Source of the DNA: PALSA-505 sp035308365
Lineage (GTDB): Bacteria; Actinomycetota; Actinomycetes; Streptosporangiales; Streptosporangiaceae
Length of the DNA stretch: 15,437 bases
Reading direction: 5' to 3'
Assembly: GCA_035308365.1 (NCBI GenBank)
Contig: DATGGU010000075.1
Coordinates: 1 to 15,437 of the forward strand
Shown: in pieces, positions 1 through 6,586 of the stretch
Position numbering within the stretch: position 1 is the stretch's first letter
Layout: each line of letters starts with the position of its first letter
Program-made: the position numbers and the translations under genes
Notes under the pieces: model-generated
What the model saw: only the letters and a program-made list of their open reading frames with translations
What the model was told of the DNA's origin: nothing
Database searches by the model: none

Positions 1-49
1 GTGCTGACATCGTGATCGTGGGTGTGCTTCCTTAGCGAGGAGCCACTGT

Positions 50-439
50 ATGACCGTCCGGATCAGGACCATCACTTTCGACTGCTCCGACCCGTACCTG
101 CTGGCCGGGTTCTGGTCGAAGCTCACCGGGTACGGCGAAGACCCCACCAACACCAACCACCCGGACGACCCCGAGGGCCTGCTTGTCGCGCCCGATGGGT
201 CGGCCAACCTGCTGTTCATTCACGTTCCAGAGGGCAAGCAGGTCAAGAACCGGGTCCATCTTGACCTGATGCCAGCCGAGCCGACGCCAGAGGCGAGGGA
301 CGCGGAGATGGAACGCGCCATCGGTCTGGGCGCGACCCTGGTCGAGGACCACCGGCGGCCGGACCGCACCGGCTGGGTGGTGCTGGCCGACCCCGAGGGC
401 AACGAGTTCTGTATCGAACGCGGAGTGGCCGGCGGCTGA
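50..439 (+). CDS. VOC-family (glyoxalase-like) protein
   Basis: The 129-residue product resembles small glyoxalase-like/VOC proteins (Glyoxalase_6 type). Such proteins build a metal or ligand site from paired beta-alpha-beta-beta-beta units. The first unit starts at residues 4-12 (IRTITFDCSDP), followed by a helix with AGFWSKLTG (19-27). The second half carries VHLDL at 69-73, where His70 is a candidate metal ligand, and ends in the family-typical LADPEGNEFC (112-121), with Glu117 as the other candidate. The ATG at 50 is preceded by GAGGAG at 37-42, a good spacing. The substrate cannot be inferred; members range from glyoxalases and dioxygenases to resistance proteins. The gene stands alone, with a strong hairpin just after its stop. 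Confidence 0.85.
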   Translation: MTVRIRTITFDCSDPYLLAGFWSKLTGYGEDPTNTNHPDDPEGLLVAPDGSANLLFIHVPEGKQVKNRVHLDLMPAEPTPEARDAEMERAIGLGATLVEDHRRPDRTGWVVLADPEGNEFCIERGVAGG

Positions 440-450
440 TGCCCGATACC

Positions 451-485
451 AGTGCGGGCGGCCCGGAGTTCGGGCCGCCCGCACT
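451..485 (+). terminator. Perfect 15-bp hairpin after the VOC gene
   Basis: Positions 451-465 are exactly complementary to 471-485, with a 5-base loop (GAGTT). The stem is almost all G/C and begins 12 bases after the VOC stop codon. No T-run follows, which is common for actinobacterial intrinsic terminators. Its position between two + strand units supports a terminator role. Confidence 0.8.
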
Positions 486-640
486 GCACTACGGCGTTAC
501 TGCATTACTGCGGCGCTCCACAACCCGGACTGCTGGTGGTTCAGGGTCGCGGCCCAACGGGGTTGGCCGGCCGCTGATGGCCGCACGGGCCAGGGATATG
601 GTAGGCACCCAGACTTGGGCGGCATGAGGGGTGGCTGCCG

Positions 641-877
641 GTGGTTCGGGATACGGAACCGATTGGCTGCGTCGGCGTCCTCGTTGTCGGCACGCGGGGA
701 ACGAAAGGCCCGGGCGAGGTGCTGGTCAGGGTTCGTGGCGGGACCGAGACCTTTATCGCGTGGTCCGAAGAGCCACTGCCAAAGGACGCGACCGTGCTCA
801 TCACCGATTCCCGCGGGTCCAGGACGGTCGACGTCATGGCCTGGGAAGGCTCGCCGGATGACTTAACGGGGGGTTAA
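641..877 (+). CDS. Small NfeD-like (OB-fold) protein preceding flotillin
   Basis: This 78-residue protein has a run of short beta strands: IGCVGVLVVG (8-17), GEVLVRVRGGTETFIAW (about 25-41) and ATVLITDSRGSRTVDVMAW (about 50-68). This pattern resembles the soluble OB-fold C-terminal domain of NfeD proteins. NfeD partners are classically encoded next to flotillins (for example yuaF-floT in Bacillus), and this gene lies 60 bases before the flotillin on the same strand. It lacks the membrane helices of full NfeD proteins, so it would be soluble. The GTG start at 641 has GAGGGG at 626-631. The NfeD assignment rests on fold pattern plus neighbour, not on a diagnostic motif. Confidence 0.7.
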   Translation: MVRDTEPIGCVGVLVVGTRGTKGPGEVLVRVRGGTETFIAWSEEPLPKDATVLITDSRGSRTVDVMAWEGSPDDLTGG

Positions 878-879
878 GC

Positions 880-902
880 CTGGCGCATATACGGTGCGCC
901 AG
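880..902 (+). promoter_or_regulatory. Hairpin between NfeD-like gene and flotillin gene
   Basis: CTGGCGCA (880-887) and TGCGCCAG (895-902) form a perfect 8-bp stem with a 7-base loop (TATACGG). It starts 2 bases after the upstream stop codon. An A-rich stretch and the flotillin ribosome binding site follow. It could be a partial terminator, a processing or stabilising hairpin that sets different expression of the two genes, or an operator. Confidence 0.5.
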
Positions 903-937
903 TATTCGGGGGAAAACAAAAATAAGGAGAGAATGCG

Positions 938-2077
938 ATGTTCGGTTACCGGGTCCCAGCGGCCGACCAGGCCATGCTGATTTCCGGCGGGAGAGGCGGC
1001 AGAAGGGACGGCGCGCCGTTCCGCGTCGTGATCGGGCACGGCGCCTTCGTCAACCCGCTCCTGCGCCGGGTCGGCATGCTTTCGCTGGCCATGCGCGAGG
1101 CCGAGGTCCAGGAAACCTGCGTGACCGGGCAGGGTATCTCGGTAAACGTGCGTGCGGTCATCGCGTTCAAGGTTGGGAATGACCTCGAAAGCATTGTCAA
1201 CGCCGGCCAGCGGTTCCTTTCCGACCAGGACCAGATGTCGGTGCTGACCGGGCGTATCTTCGCCGGCCACCTGCGGTCGATCGTCGGCTCGATGACCGTC
1301 GAGGAGATTGTTACCGAACGGCAGAAGCTGGCCACCGAGGTGCTCGACGGCTCCAAGGCGGAAATGGCCAAGATCGGTCTCATCGTCGACTCGCTGCAGA
1401 TCCAGTCCATCGACGACATGGGCACCGGCTACATCGAGGCGATGGCCGCTCCGCACGTCTCGGCCATCCAGCGGCAGGCCAAGATCGCGCAGGCCCAGGC
1501 CGATCAGGCGGCCGCCGAGGCCCAGCAGGAGTCGCAGCGCAAGCAGGCCGAGTACCAGCGGGAAACCATGGTCGTGCAGGCCCAGTACAAGGCCGAGGTG
1601 GACAAGGCGCAGGCCGAGGCGTCCCAGGCCGGCCCGCTCGCCCAGGCGAGGGCGCAGCAAGAGGTGCTCATCGTGCAGACCAAGCTGGCCGAGCGCAACG
1701 CCGAGCTGCGCCAGCAGCAGCTCGTTGCCGAGATTGTGAAGCCTGCCGAGGCCGAGGCGGAGAAGGTCCGGACGCTGGCCCAGGCCGAGGCGGAGCGGAC
1801 GAAGATCATGGCCGAGGCCGCCGCGTCGCACAACCGGGTCGCGCTCGACCGGACGCTGATCGACCAGCTACCGCAGATCGTCAAGGAGGCGGCCGGCGGT
1901 CTGGCCGGCGCCAACATCAACGTCCTGAACGGTGCCGAAGGTCTCAGTGAGATCGCGGCCGGCCTGGTCGCCCAGGGCCTGAGCATCCTGGACTCGGTCA
2001 AGACGAGCATGAACAACTCGGTGGAACACCGTGCCGAGATCGGTCAAGCCGAAGAGCAGGCGCCGCCCGCCCGGTAG
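938..2077 (+). CDS. Flotillin-like SPFH-domain protein
   Basis: This 379-residue scaffold protein is related to bacterial flotillins (FloT/YuaG), which organise membrane microdomains. The SPFH domain covers about residues 5-165. It includes ETCVTGQGISVNVRAVIAFKV (59-79), a conserved stretch QRFLSDQDQMSVLTGRIFAGHLRSI (91-115) and GLIVDSLQIQSIDD (147-160). Residues 175-300 are a long Ala/Gln/Glu-rich coiled coil with the EA-type repeats typical of flotillins (PAEAEAEKVRTLAQAEAE, 269-286). Residues 301-379 form the C-terminal assembly region. AAGGAG at 924-929 supports the ATG at 938. It is likely co-transcribed with the NfeD-like gene. There is no N-terminal hydrophobic hairpin, so membrane attachment must be peripheral or through partners. 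Confidence 0.93.
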   Translation: MFGYRVPAADQAMLISGGRGGRRDGAPFRVVIGHGAFVNPLLRRVGMLSLAMREAEVQETCVTGQGISVNVRAVIAFKVGNDLESIVNAGQRFLSDQDQMSVLTGRIFAGHLRSIVGSMTVEEIVTERQKLATEVLDGSKAEMAKIGLIVDSLQIQSIDDMGTGYIEAMAAPHVSAIQRQAKIAQAQADQAAAEAQQESQRKQAEYQRETMVVQAQYKAEVDKAQAEASQAGPLAQARAQQEVLIVQTKLAERNAELRQQQLVAEIVKPAEAEAEKVRTLAQAEAERTKIMAEAAASHNRVALDRTLIDQLPQIVKEAAGGLAGANINVLNGAEGLSEIAAGLVAQGLSILDSVKTSMNNSVEHRAEIGQAEEQAPPAR

Positions 2078-2125
2078 AAACGCCGGTAACGGACGGCCCG
2101 GTAGAAACGCCGGTAACGGACGGCC
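2070..2125 (+). repeat. 27-bp tandem duplication spanning the flotillin stop codon
   Basis: A 27-base unit beginning CCCGGTAGAAACGCCGG occurs at 2070-2096 and again at 2097-2123. Identity continues two bases further, to 2098 and 2125. The first copy carries the flotillin stop codon (TAG, 2075-2077); the second lies in the 3' untranslated region and feeds into the terminator hairpin. Confidence 0.9.
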
Positions 2126-2155
2126 GCGGTCATGCGCGGCCCGCGGCCGTCCGTT
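2115..2155. terminator. 15-bp hairpin between convergent flotillin and small membrane gene
   Basis: AACGGACGGCCGCGG (2115-2129) is exactly complementary to 2141-2155, with an 11-base loop. It sits 38 bases after the flotillin stop and 77 bases after the end of the opposite-strand gene, so it can serve both strands. The first repeat copy (2088-2098) can compete for the right arm, allowing an alternative fold. Confidence 0.75.
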
Positions 2156-2231
2156 CGCCCGGCCGGTCAGGCCGGAACGAGGTGCCAGACGCCCACCGGG
2201 GAGCAGCCGGCGGGCGCCTGGCACCGGCGGC

Positions 2232-2507
2232 TTAGCGCCGGTTCCCGTCCAGGGCCAGCCGGCCGGCGGGCCGGCTCGGGGACGTGCCCGGGCTGGGGAG
2301 GAGCCCGGACCGGTGTGTGCGCTGTGCCCGTTGTCCCCGGCCGGCTGCGGCGGCCGCGTCAGCCACTACGCGAGACCGCCACCAGCCTGGTTGATCGGCG
2401 GGCTCCGGCGCACGGTCCGGACGGGTGAGCACCAGCCACAGCGGGACACCGATGATGGCCGCCGCGAACAGTGCGCCCAACGTCAGGTTGAGCCAGAGCC
2501 AGGCCAT
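2232..2507 (-). CDS. Small single-pass membrane protein, function unknown
   Basis: The 91-residue product has a strongly hydrophobic N-terminus (residues 2-27, AWLWLNLTLGALFAAAIIGVPLWLVL). A polar, Pro/Arg/Ser-rich tail (28-91) follows and carries no recognisable domain. An ideal ribosome binding site on the minus strand (AGGAGG, 2516-2521) lies 8 bases before the ATG at 2507, which is the main reason to accept it as real. It is convergent with the flotillin gene and divergent from mscR. The helix has no cleavage site, so it probably acts as an anchor. The low-complexity tail means the exact length is less certain than the start. Confidence 0.65.
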   Translation of the reverse strand: MAWLWLNLTLGALFAAAIIGVPLWLVLTRPDRAPEPADQPGWWRSRVVADAAAAAGRGQRAQRTHRSGLLPSPGTSPSRPAGRLALDGNRR

Positions 2508-2798
2508 GAGACGAACCTCCTGTTACCAGAGTTGCGGGTGTGGTACCGGTTTCCTTCTCTTGCAGACTGCCCGGGCAGGCTCGGTGCCAACTCCAGTACG
2601 TCTCTGCGTTGCTTCTGAACTGCCCGCCCGTCCGGCCCGCGCAGGGGCACAGGCGAGATCACGTATCGCTGTTGGTAGCGGCGCCTCCGTGCGACGATGG
2701 CCCTGGCGCGATCGCCGGCCGGGATAGCACCGAGGTCCGCCGCCATCGTCAAGAAGAAAATTCCTTTAAAGGATGGTCTTGGGGAGGAAGGGCACCGG
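2508..2798. other. Intergenic region between divergent small membrane gene and mscR
   Basis: This stretch of about 290 bases holds the minus-strand ribosome binding site at 2516-2521. It also holds two perfect 12-bp palindromes: CTGCCCGGGCAG at 2567-2578 and TCCTTTAAAGGA at 2762-2773. The second lies in a locally A/T-rich patch 25 bases before the mscR start and could be an operator or promoter element. No convincing gene is present; the open frame upstream of mscR lacks a ribosome binding site. Confidence 0.5.
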
Positions 2799-3884
2799 AT
2801 GACAGTCAAGGTGCGGGCAGTCGTGTCGGCCCGCAAGGGAGCGCCCGTCGAGCTCACGACGGTGCTGGTACCCGAGCCCGGGCCGGGTGAGGCCCTGGTG
2901 CGCGTGCAGGCCTGCGGTGTGTGCCACACCGACCTGCACTACCGGGAGGGCGGCATCGGCGATGATTTCCCCTACCTGCTCGGCCACGAGGCGGCCGGCG
3001 TGGTCGAGGCGGTCGGCGGTGACGTGACCGACGTCGCGCCCGGCGACTTCGTAATCCTCAACTGGCGCGCGGTGTGCGGTCAGTGCCGCGCCTGCGCGCG
3101 GGGCAGGCCGTGGTACTGCTTCAATACGCACAATGCCACCCAGAAGATGACGCTGGAGGACGGCACTGCGCTGTCACCTGCCCTGGGCATCGGCGCGTTC
3201 GCTGAACAGACACTGGTCGCGGCCGGGCAGTGCACCAAGGTGGACCCGGCGATCCGTCCCGAGGTGGCCGGGCTGCTCGGCTGCGGGGTGATGGCCGGGA
3301 TCGGCGCCGCGATCAACACCGGCGGCGTCTCCCGAGGCGACTCGGTCGCGGTGATCGGCTGCGGCGGCGTCGGCGACGGCGCGGTGCTGGGCGCGAGCCT
3401 CGCCGGAGCGCGGACGATCATCGCGGTGGACGTGGACGACGTCAAGCTGGGCTGGGCCCGCGAGTTCGGCGCCACGCACGTGATCAATTCCCGCAAGGCC
3501 GGCGCGGTCGAGCGGATCCGCGAGTTGACCGGCGGCTTCGGCGCCGACGTGGTGATCGAGGCGATCGGCCGCCCGGAGACCTACGAGCAGGCGTTCTATG
3601 CCCGGGATCTGGCCGGGACCGTGGTCCTGGTTGGCGTGCCGACCCCGGACATGCGCCTCGACATGCCGTTGCTCGACTTCTTCGGCCGGGGCGGCGCACT
3701 CAAGTCATCCTGGTACGGCGACTGCCTGCCGAGCCGTGACTTCCCCATGCTGGTTGACCTGCACCTGCAGGGCAGGCTGCCGCTGGAGAAGTTCGTCACC
3801 GAGACGATCGCGGTCGACCAGGTCGAGCAGGCATTCGCCAAAATGCAGCAGGGTGAGGTGCTGCGTTCGGTCGTGACTTTCTGA
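2799..3884 (+). CDS. mscR: S-(hydroxymethyl)mycothiol dehydrogenase (mycothiol-dependent formaldehyde dehydrogenase)
   Basis: The product is a zinc-dependent medium-chain dehydrogenase that oxidises the formaldehyde-mycothiol adduct with NAD+, detoxifying formaldehyde; MscR can also reduce S-nitrosomycothiol. Candidate catalytic zinc ligands are Cys42 (in ACGVCHTDLH), His63 (LGHEAAG) and Cys162. The structural zinc cluster is Cys93, Cys96, Cys99 and Cys107. The NAD-binding loop is VIGCGGVG (185-192), and Asp211 at the end of the following strand (AVDVDD) fits NAD rather than NADP. The start at 2799 gives 361 residues, the family's usual length, with GGAGG at 2783-2787. An in-frame ATG at 2697 would add 34 non-homologous residues. 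soxR follows after 68 bases. The metallo-hydrolase gene often found beside mscR is absent here. Confidence 0.92.
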   Translation: MTVKVRAVVSARKGAPVELTTVLVPEPGPGEALVRVQACGVCHTDLHYREGGIGDDFPYLLGHEAAGVVEAVGGDVTDVAPGDFVILNWRAVCGQCRACARGRPWYCFNTHNATQKMTLEDGTALSPALGIGAFAEQTLVAAGQCTKVDPAIRPEVAGLLGCGVMAGIGAAINTGGVSRGDSVAVIGCGGVGDGAVLGASLAGARTIIAVDVDDVKLGWAREFGATHVINSRKAGAVERIRELTGGFGADVVIEAIGRPETYEQAFYARDLAGTVVLVGVPTPDMRLDMPLLDFFGRGGALKSSWYGDCLPSRDFPMLVDLHLQGRLPLEKFVTETIAVDQVEQAFAKMQQGEVLRSVVTF

Positions 3885-3895
3885 CGGCACGAGCC

Positions 3896-3917
3896 AACCG
3901 CAACTAAAGTTGAGGTT
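3896..3917 (+). promoter_or_regulatory. SoxR-box-like operator upstream of soxR
   Basis: A 22-bp imperfect palindrome has arms AACCgCAACTa and aAGTTGaGGTT, with 9 of 11 positions pairing. Its core CCGCAACTAAAGTTGAGG (3898-3915) matches the E. coli soxS SoxR box CCTCAAGTTAACTTGAGG at 14 of 18 positions, as recalled. It lies 35 bases before the soxR start, as expected for autoregulation. The -35 and -10 boxes are not clear enough to call. Confidence 0.7.
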
Positions 3918-3952
3918 AGCGGACAGGAGGGGTGGAACCGGGAGGCGTTGCC

Positions 3953-4399
3953 ATGGACCGGCCGAGGTGGGACCAGGCCGAGCTGACGGTGGGGGAGGTT
4001 GCCGCGCGCAGTGGGGTGAGCGTCTCCGCGCTGCACTTCTACGAACGGCAGCATCTGATCACCAGCCGCCGGACCACCGGCAACCAGCGCCGCTACCGCC
4101 GCGACGTGCTGCGCCGGGTCGCGCTCATCCGGGTCGCCCAGCGGGTCGGCATCCCACTCGCCGACATCCGCGAGGCGCTCGACGGGCTGCCCGGCGGCCG
4201 CACACCCACCCGGCTGGACTGGGAGATGCTGTCCCGCCGCTGGCAGGCCGAACTTGACGAGCGAATCCGCCGCCTGCGCCAGCTCAGGGACGCCTTCACC
4301 GACTGCATCGGCTGCGGCTGCCTGTCCATTGACCGCTGTGCCCTGGCCAATTCCTGCGATGAACTGGGCAGCTATGGCCCGGGTCCGCGCCGGCTGTGA
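3953..4399 (+). CDS. soxR: Redox-sensitive MerR-family activator SoxR
   Basis: This 148-residue MerR-family regulator has an N-terminal winged helix-turn-helix (LTVGEVAARSGVSVSALHFYE, residues 12-32, then RRYRRDVLRR). A dimerisation helix follows, and then the diagnostic CIGCGC-x5-C motif with Cys118, Cys121, Cys123 and Cys129. These bind a [2Fe-2S] cluster that senses redox-cycling compounds or nitric oxide, and they are numbered almost exactly as in E. coli SoxR. In actinobacteria SoxR usually responds to redox-active metabolites rather than through SoxS. The ATG at 3953 is chosen because GGGAGG (3940-3945) is 7 bases upstream; a GTG at 3932 has an AGGAGG only 1 base away, too close. A SoxR-box palindrome lies just upstream. 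Confidence 0.93.
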   Translation: MDRPRWDQAELTVGEVAARSGVSVSALHFYERQHLITSRRTTGNQRRYRRDVLRRVALIRVAQRVGIPLADIREALDGLPGGRTPTRLDWEMLSRRWQAELDERIRRLRQLRDAFTDCIGCGCLSIDRCALANSCDELGSYGPGPRRL

Positions 4400-4599
4400 A
4401 GATCTTTCCAGCGGCCCGCAGCTTGAAGGATTTATTTAAGGTTAAAGTTTACGGTTGGGGCCGGTCAATCGCGCACGGCAACCGTTATGCATGATTCGAC
4501 GGTCGGCTCTTGTGCTGGTGGCATCTGGCCACGTGCCCGGCGGCAGCAAGGTCAGCGCCCGGGCCGGGTCGGCGGGTCTTGCGCCGCGGCGCGCGATGG
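4400..4599. other. Convergent intergenic region after soxR
   Basis: These 200 bases separate two convergent genes. The first part (about 4400-4500) is unusually A/T-rich for the window. It contains an inverted repeat ACGGTTG (4451-4457) / CAACCGT (4479-4485) with a 21-base loop. No gene is recognised and no strong terminator is seen. Confidence 0.4.
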
Positions 4600-5133
4600 T
4601 CAGGTGGCCGGGCTTGTTTTGATGTAGGTCAGGCTGAAGTCGTGTTTCCACGTCTGCCCGTCCGCCGAGCCTTCCCAGGCGCCCGTGATCTTGTTCCTGT
4701 CATCGGAGATCTGGCCGGCGTAACGCTGCCAGAAGCCGGGTGCCTCGCGCCATAGCTTCCAGATTCCGCCATCGAGGGTCATCTGGTAGATGCGGGCGAC
4801 GCCGCGCGAGTCGTAGTAGTGCTGGGTGAAGGTCTCAGGCTCGGTGCCGGCGCCGATGATCGCGATGCCGCTGGGGGCCGCGGGGTGTTCGTTGATGAAT
4901 CGCTGGGTGAGGAAGAACCGGCCCTCCAGCCATTCGAAGGTCGTCCGGCCACCGCGGCCGGTGAAGGCCGGGCTGCCCGGGCCGAAATAGCCGGCCTCGA
5001 ACGTGGCCTCCATTTCCCACTGGCCGATCAGCGCGTCCAGGCGGCCGAGCGAGGGGGGCCGTTCGGCCGGGATGTCGCGTGGGCTGTCCGGGTGAGTGCC
5101 GGGGGCCTGGTCTTGCTCGCGGTTGGCAGTCAT
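4600..5133 (-). CDS. Calycin-like protein of unknown function (DUF1579-like), last gene of the arsR operon
   Basis: The 177-residue product begins with a polar tail (1-28). A beta-rich domain follows that starts LDALIGQWEMEATF (32-45) and continues with TTFEWLEGRFFLTQRF (64-79), a tyrosine/glutamine-rich strand (FTQHYYDSRGVARIYQMTL, 102-120) and KHDFSLTYIK (163-172). The opening and the WLEGRFFL pattern resemble DUF1579-type calycin barrels that may bind small hydrophobic ligands. The ATG at 5133 overlaps the DoxX gene's stop by 4 bases (ATGA), indicating translational coupling, and AGGAGA lies 8 bases upstream. A longer in-frame ORF extends to 5451 but covers the DoxX gene and is rejected. 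The biochemical role is unknown. Confidence 0.82.
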   Translation of the reverse strand: MTANREQDQAPGTHPDSPRDIPAERPPSLGRLDALIGQWEMEATFEAGYFGPGSPAFTGRGGRTTFEWLEGRFFLTQRFINEHPAAPSGIAIIGAGTEPETFTQHYYDSRGVARIYQMTLDGGIWKLWREAPGFWQRYAGQISDDRNKITGAWEGSADGQTWKHDFSLTYIKTSPAT

Positions 5134-5627
5134 TGCGTTGTCTCCTGTCCGGTCAGGGATGTTTCCCGGCCCCTGGCAGGCCGGGTGACCTGCCGCAGAA
5201 GCCGCTGGTGTCGCCCGATGACTGCGGCCAGGCTCCTGGTCTGCTCCCGCCGCTGCCAGGCGATGAGCGCGAACGCGGCGCACAGCGGGATGGTCATCAC
5301 GGCGGCGGCGCTGTGCAGGACCGCGATATTGATGATGGTGGCGCCGGCCATGTCGGCGGCGAGCCCGGCGGCGGCCAGCCCGGCCAGCCGCGGGGTGAGC
5401 AGCCCGATGGCCCCGGCCAGTTCGGCTGTCCCGACCAGGTAGCGCAGCCACTGGCCCGCTCCGATCTGGCTGAACATAACCGTGGCGGAGTGCGCGCCGG
5501 CCAGCTTGGGGACGGCAGCGACCGCGAAGACCGCTGCCAGCAGGATCTGCGCGGCCCGCAGCAGGGTGTTCGTGTGACCGCGCGGACGGGCCTTACCGGC
5601 CTGCGCGCGGGTAGTGGTGGCGGTCAT
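5130..5627 (-). CDS. DoxX-like four-helix membrane protein
   Basis: This 165-residue integral membrane protein has four predicted helices at about 22-42, 61-79, 81-103 and 109-124. The hallmarks of DoxX-like proteins are visible: the first helix ends VAAVPKLAG (36-44), the second contains LVGTAELAGAIGLL (64-77), and the third loop has the charged A-A-D (90-92). The C-terminal tail (125-165) is basic and cytoplasmic. DoxX-like proteins have been linked to oxidative-stress complexes and to quinone-dependent oxidation, but the activity here is unknown. The ATG at 5627 has AAGGA upstream. It follows the AHSA1 gene by 71 bases and overlaps the next gene by 4. Confidence 0.88.
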   Translation of the reverse strand: MTATTTRAQAGKARPRGHTNTLLRAAQILLAAVFAVAAVPKLAGAHSATVMFSQIGAGQWLRYLVGTAELAGAIGLLTPRLAGLAAAGLAADMAGATIINIAVLHSAAAVMTIPLCAAFALIAWQRREQTRSLAAVIGRHQRLLRQVTRPARGRETSLTGQETTQ

Positions 5628-5698
5628 GGTGGTGTCCTTCCTTGTCTGCCGCGGGGCGCGGGCGCGGCCCCGGGGGGGTATGCGGGGCAGGGCCGGTG

Positions 5699-6178
5699 TC
5701 AGTTGCCCTGCAACCTGGTGAGAAGTTCTTGCAGGCGCTCGCAGGAGTCGCGCGCGCCGCGTTCCATGCCGGAGGCGATCATCGCGTCGCGGTCTGCCAC
5801 CGAGCCGAAGGCGGAGACCGTGCGGACCAGAGTCTTGCTCCCGCGCTGTTCCAGCGTGGTGGTGTCGAGCTTGACGTGGCCCGGGGCGCCCTCGAACTCC
5901 GACGTCTGCACGATGGCCTGCGGCGACGGGTCGCCGTGGAACACGCCGTGGAAGCCGTAGGTGTTGCCCTGGGCGTCGGTGTGCACGTAACGCCACCTGC
6001 CGCCGTCGCGGACGTCGTAGCGGTCGATGGTCATCGTCAGGTCGCGCGGGCCCAGCCACTGCACCAGCAGCCCGGGGTCGGTATGGGCGCGGAAGACCAG
6101 GTCCCGCGGCGCGTCGAACTCGCGGGTGATGATGATCTGCGGTATGCCGGGTTCTGCGGTGATCCGGGTCTTACTCAT
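5699..6178 (-). CDS. AHSA1/SRPBCC-domain protein
   Basis: This 159-residue member of the START/Bet v 1-like superfamily has a helix-grip fold with a hydrophobic cavity. Family signatures are REFDAPRDLVFRAHTDPGLLVQWLGP (19-44), the WRYVH strand (62-66) with the following GFHGVFH segment, and the terminal helix around ARDSCERLQELLTRLQG. These domains are very often encoded directly behind an ArsR-type repressor, as here. The ATG at 6178 overlaps the end of the arsR frame by 8 bases, so the two are translationally coupled. The ligand is unknown. In such operons the protein is thought to handle or sense a lipophilic small molecule, which is inference from family context. Confidence 0.92.
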   Translation of the reverse strand: MSKTRITAEPGIPQIIITREFDAPRDLVFRAHTDPGLLVQWLGPRDLTMTIDRYDVRDGGRWRYVHTDAQGNTYGFHGVFHGDPSPQAIVQTSEFEGAPGHVKLDTTTLEQRGSKTLVRTVSAFGSVADRDAMIASGMERGARDSCERLQELLTRLQGN

Positions 6179-6584
6179 CGCCGTTCCCTTTCGCTGTGTC
6201 GTCTTCTGCTGTCGTACTGTCTGGTCTGGCCGTGGTTTCCTGGCCGTGGTCATCGCCGGGCGTGGCCTGCAACGCGGCCAGCAGGTCATCGAGCCGCTCG
6301 TGGCTTTCATCCCAGAACCGCTGGTAGCGGGCCAGCCACGTGGTCACCTCGCGCAGCGGCCCGGCTTCCAGGCGGCTGAGCCGGGCGGTCGCCCGCCGCG
6401 TCCGCGAGACCAGGCCCGCCCGCTCCAGCACCTTCAGGTGCTTGGAGATCGCCGGCTGGGACATGGCAAACGGCGCGGCGAGCTCCGCGACGGTCGCCTC
6501 GCCGTCGGCCAGCCGGGTCAAGATCGCCCGCCGGGTTGGGTCGGCGAGCGCCCCGAAGACGAGGCTGAGCCGGTCCGCTGCCAT
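6171..6584 (-). CDS. ArsR-family transcriptional repressor
   Basis: The 137-residue winged helix-turn-helix protein has ADPTRRAILTRLADGEATVAELA (14-36) and the recognition helix MSQPAISKHLKVLERAGLV (41-59). A basic wing (SRTRRATARLS, 60-70) and an acidic, disordered tail after about 108 follow. It contains no cysteine, so it is not a thiol-based metal sensor; it belongs to the ArsR group that pairs with SRPBCC proteins. It heads a four-gene operon and presumably represses it. AGGTGG (6591-6596 on the minus strand) lies 6 bases before the ATG at 6584 and is part of the operator palindrome. A second in-phase-shifted ATG nearby belongs to another frame. Confidence 0.93.
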   Translation of the reverse strand: MAADRLSLVFGALADPTRRAILTRLADGEATVAELAAPFAMSQPAISKHLKVLERAGLVSRTRRATARLSRLEAGPLREVTTWLARYQRFWDESHERLDDLLAALQATPGDDHGQETTARPDSTTAEDDTAKGNGDE

Positions 6585-6586
6585 CC

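Noticed and set aside
439..627. 62-residue ORF after the VOC gene
   Set aside because: It spans the terminator hairpin and shows no coding signature.
863..1831. 322-residue minus-strand ORF across the flotillin gene
   Set aside because: It is a Leu/Gly/Arg/His-rich shadow of the flotillin coding strand with no motif or ribosome binding site.
2697..2798. N-terminal extension of mscR
   Set aside because: The extra 34 residues have no ribosome binding site. Starting at 2799 gives the family length of 361 and a GGAGG upstream.
3932..3952. GTG start for soxR at 3932
   Set aside because: Its AGGAGG is only 1 base away. The ATG at 3953 has GGGAGG at 7 bases and gives the cysteine numbering of SoxR.
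5134..5451. Upstream extension of the calycin-like gene
   Set aside because: It lies out of frame inside the DoxX gene and is Arg/His-rich nonsense. The 4-base overlap and AGGAGA fix the start at 5133.
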